From Clostridium sp. Ade.TY (lineage in GTDB: Bacteria; Bacillota; Clostridia; Clostridiales; Clostridiaceae): a DNA stretch of 64,000 bases. Position numbers and translations under genes: made by a program. The DNA lies in NCBI RefSeq assembly GCF_000498355.1, contig NZ_AVSV01000003.1, forward strand, positions 62,001-126,000, given 5' to 3'. Positions 1-10,001 of this stretch are shown here, piece after piece. Below the pieces are notes generated by a model that saw only the letters and a program-made list of their open reading frames with translations, made no database searches and was not told the origin of the DNA. Each line of letters begins with the position of its first letter. Positions within the stretch are counted from its first letter, which is position 1.

Positions 1-2
1 AA

Positions 3-155
3 TGTGGATTATTTAAAGAAAGATTAGGAGATATAGACATGATAAGCTTTGGTCCAAATCTTTATGACGTTCACACTCCAGATGAACATATGAGTATAAA
101 ATCAGTTCAAAATGTTTGGGATTACTTACTAAATATTTTAAAAGCAATAAAATAA
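3..155 (+). CDS. pepD: Aminoacyl-histidine dipeptidase, C-terminal fragment
   Basis: This is the last 50 codons of a gene that begins before the window, read in frame from base 3 to the TAA at 153. The visible residues include SFGPNLYDVHTPDEHMSI followed by a tryptophan-containing helix, which is the C-terminal signature of M20-family Xaa-His dipeptidases (PepD): a GP-x-H-x-PDE stretch supplying a metal or dimer-site histidine. These cytosolic metallopeptidases cleave dipeptides such as beta-Ala-His. A strong intrinsic terminator follows at once, so the gene ends its own transcript. The family call rests on 50 residues only. Confidence 0.8.
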   Translation, partial: CGLFKERLGDIDMISFGPNLYDVHTPDEHMSIKSVQNVWDYLLNILKAIK

Positions 156-171
156 CATAAGAAATATTAAT

Positions 172-209
172 AAAAAAATCTTCACTTTTAAATAAGTGAA
201 GATTTTTTT
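172..209 (+). terminator. Intrinsic terminator after pepD
   Basis: A perfect stem (ATCTTCACTT / AAGTGAAGAT, extended by A/T pairs) with a 6-nt loop is followed by seven T residues. It lies 18 bases after the dipeptidase stop. Confidence 0.9.
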
Positions 210-275
210 ACATAATGAATATTATAAGAAACCTCTTAATATATTTTAATAAAGTAATATTTTAGGAGGGATAAA

Positions 276-1079
276 ATGGGATACACAAGATATAATTATA
301 GACCTAAAAAAAGAAATAAAAGAAATAATAATGGCAATTTTTTAATAATGTCACTTGCAGTAATATTAATAGCTGTAGTAGTTGGATTATTCCTAGGGCC
401 TATTATATTTAAAGGGGATGGAAGTAAAGGAGATACTGGAGCAAATGCAAAAGTAGAAGATGAAAATAAAAGTAATGAAAAGAAAGATAGTGAAGAAGAT
501 AAAAGCCAAGGAGAAAATACTCAAGGAAATTCAAATAAAGAACAAAATAATGTAACTAATACTACAGATACAAGTAAAGAAGGAAAAGAAATATTTATGA
601 TTCAGTGTGGATATTATGGGAAAAAGGAAAATGCTGAAAGTGCTTTAAAAGAAATACCTTCAAGTTATAATAAGTTTATAATAGAAGAAAATAAAAAGTT
701 TAGAGTGATAGCAGGTATATATTTAGAAGAAGAAGCGAATAAAGTTAGTGATCAATTGACAAAAAAAGAAATAGCAAATGTAAAGATTAAATGCAATTAT
801 TCTAGTGAAGATAAAAATAATGAAGTTAGTTATGAAATTCTTACAGGATTTATGAAAATAATAAATAATTTAGAAAATAAAGAAGTTAAAAGTATAAAGA
901 CAACAGAGTTTAAAAATTGGACTAAAAAATTACTTGAAAATAAAAAATTGGACAAGGAAAATGATGAACTAAAATCATTAAGGGAACATATAGAAAAATT
1001 ACCAAATGAATTAGATAGAAAAGGTGCTGAGAAGTCTTTAGAGTTTATATATAAAATCCTTATAAAACATAGAGTATAA
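276..1079 (+). CDS. Membrane-anchored SPOR-domain protein
   Basis: A 267-residue protein with a basic cytoplasmic N-terminus (RPKKRNKRNNN), one transmembrane helix at about residues 23-45, a long Lys/Glu/Asn-rich linker (about 50-105) and an extracytoplasmic SPOR domain (about 107-175, starting IFMIQCGYYGKKENA and including FRVIAGIYL). SPOR domains bind denuded glycan strands in septal peptidoglycan. The remaining ~90 residues are helical and unassigned. The ATG follows TAGGAGGG. Its place ahead of maf-radC-mreBCD fits a role in division or sporulation septa, but no specific function is known. A 197-bp gap separates it from maf. Confidence 0.8.
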   Translation: MGYTRYNYRPKKRNKRNNNGNFLIMSLAVILIAVVVGLFLGPIIFKGDGSKGDTGANAKVEDENKSNEKKDSEEDKSQGENTQGNSNKEQNNVTNTTDTSKEGKEIFMIQCGYYGKKENAESALKEIPSSYNKFIIEENKKFRVIAGIYLEEEANKVSDQLTKKEIANVKIKCNYSSEDKNNEVSYEILTGFMKIINNLENKEVKSIKTTEFKNWTKKLLENKKLDKENDELKSLREHIEKLPNELDRKGAEKSLEFIYKILIKHRV

Positions 1080-1155
1080 GCAAATCTTAAAAAAAAATTA
1101 ATTCTATTTTTAAAAGAGTTTTTTACTTGTTTATGCTGTTATAAAATGATAAACT

Positions 1156-1191
1156 ATATTAGGTGTAGTGATGTATTACTACACCTAATAT
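1156..1191. repeat. 14-bp perfect inverted repeat between the SPOR gene and maf
   Basis: ATATTAGGTGTAGT and its exact reverse complement flank an 8-nt spacer. There is no T-run on either strand, so it is not a canonical terminator. It could be an operator or an RNA stem-loop ahead of maf. Function unknown. Confidence 0.6.
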
Positions 1192-1276
1192 TACGTTAAG
1201 AAAAAATTACAGTAATTACATATTTAGGTTTATAACTGTATAAAATACCAAGAGGTCATTTTAAAAGAGGGATATT

Positions 1277-1843
1277 ATGAAAGTTATTTTAGCGTCAGGG
1301 TCTCTTAGAAGACAAGAATTATTAAAAAGAATAGTTAAAGATTTTGAAATTAAAATCAGTGATTTTAATGAAGAATCTGTTGAATTCAATGGAGATGTTT
1401 CTGAGTATGTTAAGGAATTAGCACTTGGAAAAGGCAAGACAGTTTCAGATAAAGCTTCAAATGATAATATAATAATATCTGCGGATACAGTTGTTTCTTT
1501 TAATGGTAGCATCTTAGGAAAACCAAAAGATAAAGAAGATGCCTTTAAAATGCTAAGCAGTCTTAGTGGTAATACTCATGAAGTATATTCTGGAGTTTGT
1601 GTAATAAACAATAAAACAGGAGAAATACTTTGTGATAGTTTTAAAACAGAGGTAACTTTTTCTGAGGTTGAAAGTGACATGATAATAGAGTACATAAATG
1701 GTGGAAGTCCTCTAGATAAAGCCGGAGCATATGGAATACAAGATGAAGGTGGGCTTTTTGTAGAGAAAATAAATGGATGTTACTATAACGTAGTTGGGTT
1801 ACCCCTTAATGGGACATATAAAATGCTTAAAAAATTAAAATAA
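1277..1843 (+). CDS. maf: Maf-family nucleoside triphosphate pyrophosphatase
   Basis: A 188-residue protein of normal Maf length. It begins MKVILASGSLRRQELLK, the family phosphate-binding motif, and has the SADTVV motif near residue 70 with the catalytic acidic residue, GKPKDKEDA, and a C-terminal GLPLNGTYKML. Maf proteins hydrolyse dTTP, UTP or modified nucleotides to the monophosphate, and their overexpression inhibits septum formation. The ATG at 1277 has AAAGAGGG upstream. It is followed 45 bases later by radC, as in many Firmicutes where maf-radC-mreB are adjacent. Confidence 0.92.
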   Translation: MKVILASGSLRRQELLKRIVKDFEIKISDFNEESVEFNGDVSEYVKELALGKGKTVSDKASNDNIIISADTVVSFNGSILGKPKDKEDAFKMLSSLSGNTHEVYSGVCVINNKTGEILCDSFKTEVTFSEVESDMIIEYINGGSPLDKAGAYGIQDEGGLFVEKINGCYYNVVGLPLNGTYKMLKKLK

Positions 1844-1888
1844 TTTTTATGGGGATGGGTATTCTAATAAAGTAAGGAGAGTAAGGAT

Positions 1889-2578
1889 TTGAATAATTAC
1901 CTTAAAATATTAGATATGCCTGAAAATGAAAGACCTAAAGAAAAACTATTAAGATATGGTGCGGAATCTTTAAGTAACCCAGAACTATTAGCAATAATAC
2001 TCAGAACGGGAACTAAAGGTGAAAATGTGTTAGCTTTAAGTCAAAGAATAATTTCAGAATTTAATGGCTTAAATGGTATTTTAAATGCATCAGTAAAGGA
2101 AATGACAGAAATAAAAGGCGTAAAAGAGTCAAAAGCTTCCCAAATGATTGCAATTGCGGAACTTTTTAAAAGATTTAATACTTATAAATCTTTCAATGAA
2201 TTTAAGAGAGTTAGCTCTCCAAATGATGTAGCAAGTATGTTGTATGGAGAGATGGGTACATTTAATCAAGAAGTGTTAAAACTTATAATACTTAACACAA
2301 AGAATGAAATAACAAAGATTAAAGATGTTTTTAAGGGAAGTTTAAATTCTTCGCTTGTACATCCAAGAGAAATTTTTAATGAAGCTATAAGAAATAGTGC
2401 AGCTTCAATAATAATATGTCATAATCATCCATCTGGAGACCCAACTCCAAGTGATGAAGACATTAAAGTTACTACTCGACTTAAAGAATGTGGTGAAATT
2501 ATAGGAATAAAACTTATAGATCACATAATAATCGGTAGAAATATTTATGTAAGCTTAAAAGAAAAAGGAATTTTATAA
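1889..2578 (+). CDS. radC: RadC-family JAMM/MPN protein
   Basis: A 229-residue protein starting at TTG, with AAGGAG nine bases upstream. An N-terminal UPF0758 helix-hairpin-helix region (about 20-80, with [18 protein letters not shown]) precedes a JAB/MPN domain whose zinc motif [14 protein letters not shown] (residues 178-191) has the H-x-H-x10-D ligands. Despite the historical name, RadC is not an established DNA-repair enzyme; its biochemical role is unresolved. It lies 18 bases before mreB, probably in the same transcript. Confidence 0.92.
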   Translation: MNNYLKILDMPENERPKEKLLRYGAESLSNPELLAIILRTGTKGENVLALSQRIISEFNGLNGILNASVKEMTEIKGVKESKASQMIAIAELFKRFNTYKSFNEFKRVSSPNDVASMLYGEMGTFNQEVLKLIILNTKNEITKIKDVFKGSLNSSLVHPREIFNEAIRNSAASIIICHNHPSGDPTPSDEDIKVTTRLKECGEIIGIKLIDHIIIGRNIYVSLKEKGIL

Positions 2579-2596
2579 TCGAAAGGGGAATGAAAA

Positions 2597-3610
2597 ATGG
2601 GATTTTTCGGAACTAGTAAAGACATGGGTATAGATTTAGGAACTGCTAATACTCTTGTATTTGTTAAGGGTAAAGGTGTAGTGCTTAGAGAGCCTTCAGT
2701 TGTAGCTATAAATAGCACAACAAGAAAGCCACTTGCAGTTGGTACAGAAGCAAAGATGATGATTGGTAGAACACCAGGAAACATAGTTGCAATAAGACCA
2801 CTTAGAGATGGTGTTATTGCAGATTTTGATGTTGCTCATACAATGATTAAATCATTAATAGAAAAAGCAGCAAGTAAGAGTGCTTTTAAAGCACCAAGAA
2901 TAATAGTATGTTATCCATCAGGAGTAACAGAAGTTGAAAAGAGAGCTATTGAAGAAGCTACTAAACTTGCAGGAGCAAGAGAAGTTATACTTATGGAAGA
3001 ACCAATGGCAGCAGCAATTGGAGCAGGACTTCCAGTAAGTGAACCAACAGGAAGCATGATTGTTGATATCGGAGGCGGTACAACTGAAGTTGCTATTATT
3101 TCACTTGGTGGAATAGTTACAAGCAAATCATTAAGAGTTGCTGGTGATGAATTAGATCAATCAATAATTGCTTATGTTAAAAAAGAATTTAACTTAATGA
3201 TTGGTGAAAGAACAGCTGAACAAGTTAAAATGGAAATAGGATCAGCTTATAAAGTTGATGAAGAAGAAAAAGTTATGGAAATTAAAGGTAGAGACTTAGT
3301 TACAGGACTACCAAAGGTTATAGAAATAACAGAATCTCAAGTTAGAGAAGCTTTAAAAGAGCCTGTATATGCAATAATAGAATCAATAAAGACAACTCTT
3401 GAAAAAACACCGCCAGAACTTGCAGCAGATATAATGGAAAAAGGAATAATGTTAGCTGGTGGAGGTGCTATGCTTAAAGGATTAGATATTCTAATAACTA
3501 AAGAAACTAATATGCCTGTACATATAGCTGAAACTCCATTAGACTGTGTTGTTTTAGGAGCAGGAAAAGCCTTAGAAGATTTTGACAAAATAAGCAAGGA
3601 AGACAGATAA
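2597..3610 (+). CDS. mreB: Rod-shape actin homologue MreB
   Basis: A 337-residue actin-fold ATPase. It shows the N-terminal phosphate-1 loop ([18 protein letters not shown]), the phosphate-2 motif [17 protein letters not shown] and the adenosine motif near [15 protein letters not shown]. The short N-terminal GFFGTSK is the likely amphipathic membrane-binding segment. MreB filaments organise the elongation complex (MreC, MreD, RodA, PBP2) along the lateral wall. The ATG has GAAAGGGG upstream, and mreC follows after 4 bases, so expression is coupled. Confidence 0.97.
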   Translation: MGFFGTSKDMGIDLGTANTLVFVKGKGVVLREPSVVAINSTTRKPLAVGTEAKMMIGRTPGNIVAIRPLRDGVIADFDVAHTMIKSLIEKAASKSAFKAPRIIVCYPSGVTEVEKRAIEEATKLAGAREVILMEEPMAAAIGAGLPVSEPTGSMIVDIGGGTTEVAIISLGGIVTSKSLRVAGDELDQSIIAYVKKEFNLMIGERTAEQVKMEIGSAYKVDEEEKVMEIKGRDLVTGLPKVIEITESQVREALKEPVYAIIESIKTTLEKTPPELAADIMEKGIMLAGGGAMLKGLDILITKETNMPVHIAETPLDCVVLGAGKALEDFDKISKEDR

Positions 3611-3614
3611 GAGC

Positions 3615-4460
3615 ATGAAGCGTCTTAATAACAAACTGACAGTTACTATAATAGTGCTGTCAGTTACATTTTTAGGATTAATTATTTTTACATTTAATGA
3701 ACCAGACAAAGGTGTAGTAGAAAGTGGTGCAGGAGCTGCTTTGAATCCAATACAAAAAATTGCGTATACAGTTAATACAAAAGTTAAAGATTTTGTAGAC
3801 TTGTGTTTGAATTTTTCAACAGTAAAAGAAGAAAATAAGAGTCTTACACAAGAAAATGCTAATCTTAAAAAAGAGATATTATCATATTCTGGATTAAAGT
3901 CAGAAAATGATCAATTAAGAAAAGTATTAAAATTTAAAGACTCAAGAGATAATTATGATTATATTGCTACAAATATAATTGGATATAGTGGTGGAAACAT
4001 ATTAGATGGATATATTGTAGATAAAGGTAAAAATGATGGAATAGAAAAAGGTATGATAGTTATAGCAGCTGATGGATTAGTAGGCCAAGTAACATCAGTT
4101 GGTAGTAACTGGTCAATAATAAAGACTATTTTAAATGAGGATGTCGCTGTTAGTGTTAAAGTTACTAGAACTAAGGAAAATACAGGTATACTTAGAAGTT
4201 ATAGAGAATCAGCAGACAAGTCAATAGTTAAAGTCGAAAACTTACCAATGAATTCAGATGTAAAGCCAGGAGATACAGTTGTTACATCAGGACTTGGGCA
4301 AATATATCCAAAAGATATAATGGTTGGTACTGTTAAATCAGTAGAAGAAGACAAGGTAAATGTAATGAAAAATGCTGTTATAGAACCAACTGTTAATTTT
4401 AATAAACTTGAAGAATTATTTATTGTAGTTCCAAAAGATAAACGTGATATTAAATATTAA
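3615..4460 (+). CDS. mreC: Rod-shape protein MreC
   Basis: A 281-residue bitopic protein: one transmembrane helix at about residues 8-27, a coiled coil at about 70-105 (VKEENKSLTQENANLKKEI), then the twin beta-barrel MreC domain (about 115-275). MreC bridges MreB/MreD and penicillin-binding proteins in the elongasome. Overlapping translational context with mreB (4-base gap) and the downstream mreD supports the call. Confidence 0.95.
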   Translation: MKRLNNKLTVTIIVLSVTFLGLIIFTFNEPDKGVVESGAGAALNPIQKIAYTVNTKVKDFVDLCLNFSTVKEENKSLTQENANLKKEILSYSGLKSENDQLRKVLKFKDSRDNYDYIATNIIGYSGGNILDGYIVDKGKNDGIEKGMIVIAADGLVGQVTSVGSNWSIIKTILNEDVAVSVKVTRTKENTGILRSYRESADKSIVKVENLPMNSDVKPGDTVVTSGLGQIYPKDIMVGTVKSVEEDKVNVMKNAVIEPTVNFNKLEELFIVVPKDKRDIKY

Positions 4461-4471
4461 GAGGTGATGAT

Positions 4472-4963
4472 ATGAAAAAATTAATTTTAGTTTTAATATC
4501 TATACTCTTACTTATACTAGATAACTCTTTAATGCCTTTTTTTAGTATATATGGGGCATTTCCTAGTTTATTATTTATATTTGCGGTTATTTATTCACTT
4601 ATAAATGGTTATGGAGAAGCACTATTTATAGGTGCTGTAAGTGGTATATTACAAGATATATTTTTTTCAAATGGAATTGGGGTAAATGCTTTAGTTAACA
4701 TGGTTATATGCTTAATAGTTGCTTACATAGGAAATGGAATTTTTAAAAGTAAAAAGATTGTTCCTGTAGCAACAGTATTTGGCGCAACTATAGTAAAGCA
4801 TTTAGTTGTATTTGTAATAATGCATTTACTTGGCATTAGTGCTGAGATAAATAATATTATAATAGTAGCATTATACAATTCAGCAATAGCATTTATAGCA
4901 TATAAGTATGTTTTAAAACTTTCAAACACTGAAGATGTGAATGATAAATGGAGGTTTAGATGA
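4472..4963 (+). CDS. mreD: Rod-shape protein MreD
   Basis: A 163-residue polytopic protein with about five hydrophobic helices, starting MKKLILVLISILLLILDNS as in Firmicute MreD. It is the integral-membrane partner of MreC. AAGAGGTGATG precedes the ATG. Its stop overlaps the ATG of the PBP2 gene (ATGA), which shows translational coupling within the mre-mrdA operon. Confidence 0.92.
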   Translation: MKKLILVLISILLLILDNSLMPFFSIYGAFPSLLFIFAVIYSLINGYGEALFIGAVSGILQDIFFSNGIGVNALVNMVICLIVAYIGNGIFKSKKIVPVATVFGATIVKHLVVFVIMHLLGISAEINNIIIVALYNSAIAFIAYKYVLKLSNTEDVNDKWRFR

Positions 4964-7900
4964 TAGTTAACAAGCCAAAACAAAAAAAGAAAAAACTTTC
5001 CAGATATACAGTTCTTGCCATAATAATGGTTATAATATTTTCAGCTATATGTGTTAGGTTAGCATACTTACAAGTTTATAAGCATGATGATTATGAAGAT
5101 AGGGCAAATCAAAATGCTGTTAGATTTATTGCTGAGAAAGCACCAAGAGGTGAAATATTAGATAAGAATGGAAATGTACTTGCAACAAATAAGCAAACTT
5201 ATACATTAACATATACTACAACTGATAATGCACAGAAGAACTTCTATAAAACAATGGATACAATTTTTGCTATTCTTAAGGAAAATGGAGAATCTGTTCA
5301 AGATGATTTATTACTTAAAATAGATGATAAAGGCAAATTCTATTTTGCTTATAAAAGTTCATCACCAGATGCACAACAGTATGAAAAACTTAGATTCCTA
5401 AAAGATAGAGGAATGAATGAAGAAATACAAAAACAGTTAAATATTAAGAGTGATGATTTAACTGATGATCAAATATCTCAAATTGATAAAGAGTTAATTA
5501 ATGTAACTCCAGAACAAGCTTTTTATTACTTAGTAAAGAGTTATGATATGATAAGTCTTGTTAATCCAAACCCAACAAAAGAACAAAAACAGCAATATCA
5601 AAATATGACAGGGAAAGAATTAGCAGATTTAATTTTAAAATCTTATTCATTAAATGATATAAGAAACTATATGGTTGTAAAAGATGCAATAAAAATGCAA
5701 AGTTTTAAAGGATATAAATCTGTAACTATTGCAAGTAATATAAAAAAGGATACAGCCTTTATAATTTATCAAAAACTTAATGATTTACCAGGGATAGGTG
5801 TTGAACTTCAACCAGTTAGAGAATATCCATATGGAAAGTTAGGTTCAGCTGTACTTGGATATGTTGGACAAATTGATAGTTCTTTAGAAGAAGACTATAA
5901 ATTAAAAGGATATGATCCTTCAACAGATCTTATAGGTAAGGCTGGTATTGAATCTGCATTTGAAGATGAATTAAAAGGTGTTAAGGGTGGTAAGACGGTT
6001 AAAGTTAACTCAGAAGGTAGAATTACAGAAGAGTTATTTAAATTATCATCTTATCCAGGTAATAATGTAAACTTAACAATTGATAAAAATGTACAATATG
6101 CAATGCAACAAGCATTAAAAGATACTATAGATAAGGTTAGAACAAGCACTTCTGACTCAAGTGGGAATTCCTTCCCAAATGCAACTAGGGGAGCAGCTTT
6201 AGCAGTAGATGTAAAAACTGGAAAAATAATTGCGCTTACAAGCTATCCGGATTTTGATCCAAATATTTTTGCAATTCCAGGTCAACTTACAAAGCAACAA
6301 ACAGAAGAGTATTTTTCACCTGATCTTGAAAAGTTTGGTAAAGAACTTATAAAGAAAACAGGAGTACATAAATCAGTTAATGATTTATTCCCGAAAGATA
6401 AGAATGGATATAGAACTGATCCATATGATTTATATCCAAAGCCATTTTATAATTATGCAACACTTGGTACATTACCTCCAGGATCAATATTTAAGCCATT
6501 AACTGCAATCGCAGGGCTTCAAGAAGGAGTAATAAAGCCAGATACAGTTGTAAATGCTACTGGTAAATTTAATGTACATCCCGAAACATTTGGTAAAAGT
6601 TTTGGACCTGTATGTTGGATATATCCAGGATCACATGGACCTACAAATGTTGAAAAAGCACTAGAGGTTTCATGTAACTTCTACTTCTATGAAACAGCTT
6701 ATAGATTATATATGAAAGCTGGAGGAGATGCTAATAGACCAGAATCATTAAATGCTATTGCAAAATATGCATGGAAGTTTGGACTTGGAGTTGATCCAAA
6801 TAGTAAAGCAAATCCATCAACAGGAATAGAAATAGAAGAAAATACAAGTGGTCAAACTTATAATTTCCAAAGCTTTAAAGAAAGTATAATCGGATTATCA
6901 AACTTTGAACTTGCTGGATATTTAGAAAATGAAACACCAAAGGGATCAGCACTTGCAAGTTATAGAGGAATGTCATCATTTATTCCATTTGACTTTACAT
7001 TTAGTGATGATGATAGTGATAAAGTAAAAGAATTAAAGACAGACTTAAAAGCAAAAATTAAAAATAGATTCGAAGAAGTATATGTAAATAAAAATGCTAT
7101 GAATCAAGACCAATTTGCATTAAGTATATTACCTGATGTAAAAGGAATAATGCAAAATTCAGATAAATATAAAGCAAATGTTAAAAATTATGAAAATAAA
7201 TACAATAAAAAAGCTAATTTAGATGAACAAGCATCATTAGTATCAAATGCCATTGCAAGATTTGTTGTTGTTGATAAATCAGCAGAAATGACATCACCAG
7301 GTCAGCTTATTTATTCAGCTATAGGGCAAGGTATTAACCACTATACACCACTTCAACTTGCAGCATATATTTCAACGATTGCAAATGGTGGAACAAGATA
7401 TGCACTTCATTTAGTAGATAGTGTTACAGATCCTAATGGAAATGTTGTTGAAAAATTCGAACCAAAAGTATTAGATCATATCGATATAAGTAAATCAACA
7501 TTAGCCGCAGTTAAAGAAGGTATGAGAAGAGCCAATGATGCTGATGAAGGTACAGCTGCTTCAGTATTTAATTCATTCCCAATACCAACAGCAGGTAAAA
7601 CAGGTACTGCGGATTATTCAAATGACCAAAGAAATTATGGAAGATCTCCATATGCAACTTATGTCAGCTTTGCTCCAGTTGATAATCCACAAATTGCTTT
7701 TGTAGGCGTTATATATGATGGAGGTCACGGATCTTTTACAGCTCCAGTTGCAAAGGCTACTTATGAAGCTTACTTTAAAGATGAAATACTTAAAAAGTAT
7801 CCAGAGTATGCAAAGAGCTCAGGTTCTTTTAAGAAATATGTAACTGATGCACCAAAAGATAATAGTGCTGAGGCTATGAAAGAGGCAGAGAAAAAAGAAG

Positions 7901-7989
7901 CCGATAAGAAAAAGGCTGATGAAAAGAAAAAAGAGGATACTAAAAACAAAGATGCAACAAAAAAAGATGTAGATTCTAATAGTAATTAA
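4960..7989 (+). CDS. mrdA: Penicillin-binding protein 2 (elongation transpeptidase)
   Basis: A 1009-residue class B PBP. One transmembrane helix at about 17-37 is followed by the dimerisation/pedestal domain and the transpeptidase domain with the active-site motif SIFK (Ser509-Lys512), SCN (571-573) and KTG (880-882). It cross-links peptidoglycan during elongation together with RodA. At 1009 residues it is longer than the ~600-750 typical of PBP2; extra sequence lies at about 90-230 and 610-760. The last ~50 residues are a Lys/Glu/Asp-rich tail (EKKEADKKKADEKKKED) that is probably disordered. A terminator follows, so the mre operon ends here. Confidence 0.95.
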   Translation: MIVNKPKQKKKKLSRYTVLAIIMVIIFSAICVRLAYLQVYKHDDYEDRANQNAVRFIAEKAPRGEILDKNGNVLATNKQTYTLTYTTTDNAQKNFYKTMDTIFAILKENGESVQDDLLLKIDDKGKFYFAYKSSSPDAQQYEKLRFLKDRGMNEEIQKQLNIKSDDLTDDQISQIDKELINVTPEQAFYYLVKSYDMISLVNPNPTKEQKQQYQNMTGKELADLILKSYSLNDIRNYMVVKDAIKMQSFKGYKSVTIASNIKKDTAFIIYQKLNDLPGIGVELQPVREYPYGKLGSAVLGYVGQIDSSLEEDYKLKGYDPSTDLIGKAGIESAFEDELKGVKGGKTVKVNSEGRITEELFKLSSYPGNNVNLTIDKNVQYAMQQALKDTIDKVRTSTSDSSGNSFPNATRGAALAVDVKTGKIIALTSYPDFDPNIFAIPGQLTKQQTEEYFSPDLEKFGKELIKKTGVHKSVNDLFPKDKNGYRTDPYDLYPKPFYNYATLGTLPPGSIFKPLTAIAGLQEGVIKPDTVVNATGKFNVHPETFGKSFGPVCWIYPGSHGPTNVEKALEVSCNFYFYETAYRLYMKAGGDANRPESLNAIAKYAWKFGLGVDPNSKANPSTGIEIEENTSGQTYNFQSFKESIIGLSNFELAGYLENETPKGSALASYRGMSSFIPFDFTFSDDDSDKVKELKTDLKAKIKNRFEEVYVNKNAMNQDQFALSILPDVKGIMQNSDKYKANVKNYENKYNKKANLDEQASLVSNAIARFVVVDKSAEMTSPGQLIYSAIGQGINHYTPLQLAAYISTIANGGTRYALHLVDSVTDPNGNVVEKFEPKVLDHIDISKSTLAAVKEGMRRANDADEGTAASVFNSFPIPTAGKTGTADYSNDQRNYGRSPYATYVSFAPVDNPQIAFVGVIYDGGHGSFTAPVAKATYEAYFKDEILKKYPEYAKSSGSFKKYVTDAPKDNSAEAMKEAEKKEADKKKADEKKKEDTKNKDATKKDVDSNSN

Positions 7990-8013
7990 AGTATATTTTG
8001 AATAAATAAATTT

Positions 8014-8049
8014 AAATAACACTTATGTTATACATAAGTGTTATTTTTT
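8014..8049 (+). terminator. Intrinsic terminator after mrdA
   Basis: The stem ATAACACTTATG / CATAAGTGTTAT with a 5-nt loop continues into a run of six T. It separates the mre-mrdA and min transcripts. Confidence 0.9.
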
Positions 8050-8090
8050 CTTTAAGAAATAAAGTAAAACTACAAATACTTACATTTTAA

Positions 8091-8099
8091 TGATATAAT
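8091..8099 (+). promoter_or_regulatory. Extended -10 promoter element of minCDE
   Basis: TGATATAAT is an extended -10 (TGn-TATAAT) about 70 bases before minC and after the mrdA terminator. No good -35 is visible, which an extended -10 can tolerate. Confidence 0.6.
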
Positions 8100-8168
8100 A
8101 TTAAAAGGACTTTTATTCTAATTTGTAGAATAATGTTTATAGTGACAAAGATTGGTGGAGGGAAACCA

Positions 8169-8810
8169 ATGATGGATGATAGAATAATTATAAAAGGCAA
8201 CAAAGATGGTCTAAGTGCCGTTATAAATATGAATAAATTCAGCGGTTTTGAAGAAATGCTAGAATTACTTATAGAGAAGCTATCAAAAGGAAAGCGTTTT
8301 TATAAAAATTCTACTCTTACAATAAGCACTAATTTAAGCTTGATAAATGAAAAAGAGTTAATACACTTAAAAAATGTCCTATTTGATGAAATAGAGATAA
8401 AGGATATTATACTACAAGAAGAACTTATTAAGGATAAAGAAAAAGATAAGAGAACTTTTTCAGGAGTTTATGAGGGGAAAACAAAATTTTTAAGAAAAAC
8501 AGTAAGAAGTGGTCAGTGTGTAAAGTATAATGGTAATATTGTTATTGTTGGGGATGTTAATAGTGGAGCCGAAGTTATAGTTACTGGTAACATAATTGTT
8601 TTAGGCAATATAAAAGGAAATGTTAGTGCTGGATCTAGTGGTAATAGAAAAGCTATAATTGCAGCTTTTAGTCTTCAACCAGAAATATTGAAAATTGCAG
8701 ATGCTATAGCTTTATCACCAGATTCACAAAAGCCTGAGTATCCTGAAGTTGCAAAAATAAAGGATGGGGCTATAATTGTAGAGCCATACTTACCAAACAA
8801 ATATATATAA
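8169..8810 (+). CDS. minC: Septum-site inhibitor MinC
   Basis: About 213 residues. I chose ATG 8169 (an adjacent ATG lies at 8172) because GGTGGAGGG sits just upstream; an in-frame ATG at 8133 lacks a ribosome site. The N-terminal half binds FtsZ; the C-terminal half (about 105-200) is the beta-helical MinC_C domain with repeated Gly-rich turns ([27 protein letters not shown]) that dimerises and binds MinD. It blocks FtsZ assembly away from midcell, and minD follows after 29 bases. Confidence 0.93.
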   Translation: MMDDRIIIKGNKDGLSAVINMNKFSGFEEMLELLIEKLSKGKRFYKNSTLTISTNLSLINEKELIHLKNVLFDEIEIKDIILQEELIKDKEKDKRTFSGVYEGKTKFLRKTVRSGQCVKYNGNIVIVGDVNSGAEVIVTGNIIVLGNIKGNVSAGSSGNRKAIIAAFSLQPEILKIADAIALSPDSQKPEYPEVAKIKDGAIIVEPYLPNKYI

Positions 8811-8839
8811 TTAAATAAAAATCATGGAGGGATTGTTTA

Positions 8840-9637
8840 ATGGGAGTATCTATTGTAATTACATCAGGAAAAGGTGGAGTAGGTAAAACTACAACAACAG
8901 CTAACCTTGGTACTGCATTAGCCGCACTTGGAAAAAGAGTTGTTGTTGTTGACGGAGATACAGGACTAAGAAATTTAGACGTATTAATGGGATTAGAGAA
9001 TAGAATTGTATACACTATAATAGATGTTATTGAAGGAAGATGTAGATTAAAGCAAGCTTTAATTAAAGATAAAAGATTTCCAAATCTTTGTTTACTTCCA
9101 ACAGCTCAAACAAAAGATAAAGATGATATAAGCCCACAACAAATGCTTAAAATAATAAAAGAATTAAAAGATGAGTTTGAGTATGTATTAATAGATTCAC
9201 CTGCTGGTATTGAGCAAGGTTTTGAAAACTCAGTAATAGGAGCTGATAAAGCAGTAGTTGTGGTAAATCCAGAAATAACATCAGTTAGAGATGCAGATAG
9301 AGTAATTGGAAAACTTGATGCTAAAGGATTAGAAGACCACTCTGTTATAGTTAATAGATTAAATTTTGCTATGACTCAAAGAGGGGACATGCTTGATGTA
9401 AGCGATATAATTGAAACACTTTCAATTGAACTTTTAGGAGTTGTTCCAGATGATAAAGATATAACTGTCTCAACAAATAAAGGTGAACCTATTGTTTTAG
9501 AAGAATCAGCAAGAGCTGGTGAAGCTTTCAGAAATATTGCTAAAAGAATAACTGGTGAAACTGTTCCATTTATGAATTTAAATGAAGAACCACAAGGATT
9601 CTTTGGGTCTTTAATGAAGTTATTTAAACGTAAATAG
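8840..9637 (+). CDS. minD: Septum-site ATPase MinD
   Basis: A 265-residue deviant-Walker ATPase: SGKGGVGKTTTTANLG at about 9-24 with the signature lysine, VVVDGDTGLRNLD, VLIDSPAGIEQGF (Walker B), and a C-terminal amphipathic membrane-targeting helix (FGSLMKLFKRK). ATP-bound MinD dimerises on the membrane and recruits MinC; MinE stimulates its hydrolysis. GGAGGG precedes the ATG. Confidence 0.97.
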   Translation: MGVSIVITSGKGGVGKTTTTANLGTALAALGKRVVVVDGDTGLRNLDVLMGLENRIVYTIIDVIEGRCRLKQALIKDKRFPNLCLLPTAQTKDKDDISPQQMLKIIKELKDEFEYVLIDSPAGIEQGFENSVIGADKAVVVVNPEITSVRDADRVIGKLDAKGLEDHSVIVNRLNFAMTQRGDMLDVSDIIETLSIELLGVVPDDKDITVSTNKGEPIVLEESARAGEAFRNIAKRITGETVPFMNLNEEPQGFFGSLMKLFKRK

Positions 9638-9650
9638 GGGGTATTTAGAT

Positions 9651-9923
9651 ATGGGGTTCTTTAGTAGTTTAACAAATAGTAAACCTAAACCAAAAGATAT
9701 AGCTAAAGATAGACTAAAGCTTATACTTATTCACGATAGAGGAAATATTCCAACAGAAACTTTAGAAAAAATAAGATTAGAAATATTGGAAGTTCTTTCA
9801 AAGTATATAGAAATAGCTGCGGAAGATGTTGAAATATCAGTTAGCAAAAGTGATATTGAAGAAGGAGAAGCTAGTTCAGCTTTAATAGCTAATATACCTA
9901 TTAAAAATATAAGAGGACAATAG
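9651..9923 (+). CDS. minE: Cell-division topological specificity factor MinE
   Basis: A 90-residue protein of normal MinE length. It has an N-terminal membrane-binding segment (GFFSSLTN), the anti-MinCD helix/strand (AKDRLKLILIHDRGN) and the C-terminal dimerisation domain. Its presence means a pole-to-pole MinCDE oscillator, as in other clostridia, rather than only a DivIVA/MinJ anchor. It lies 13 bases after minD and is followed by a terminator. Confidence 0.95.
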   Translation: MGFFSSLTNSKPKPKDIAKDRLKLILIHDRGNIPTETLEKIRLEILEVLSKYIEIAAEDVEISVSKSDIEEGEASSALIANIPIKNIRGQ

Positions 9924-10001
9924 TTTATCTATCTGATTATTTAGCTTGATGGTATTTAAGGAAAAATATTAGAATATAATAATAGATAAATATAAATATA
10001 T

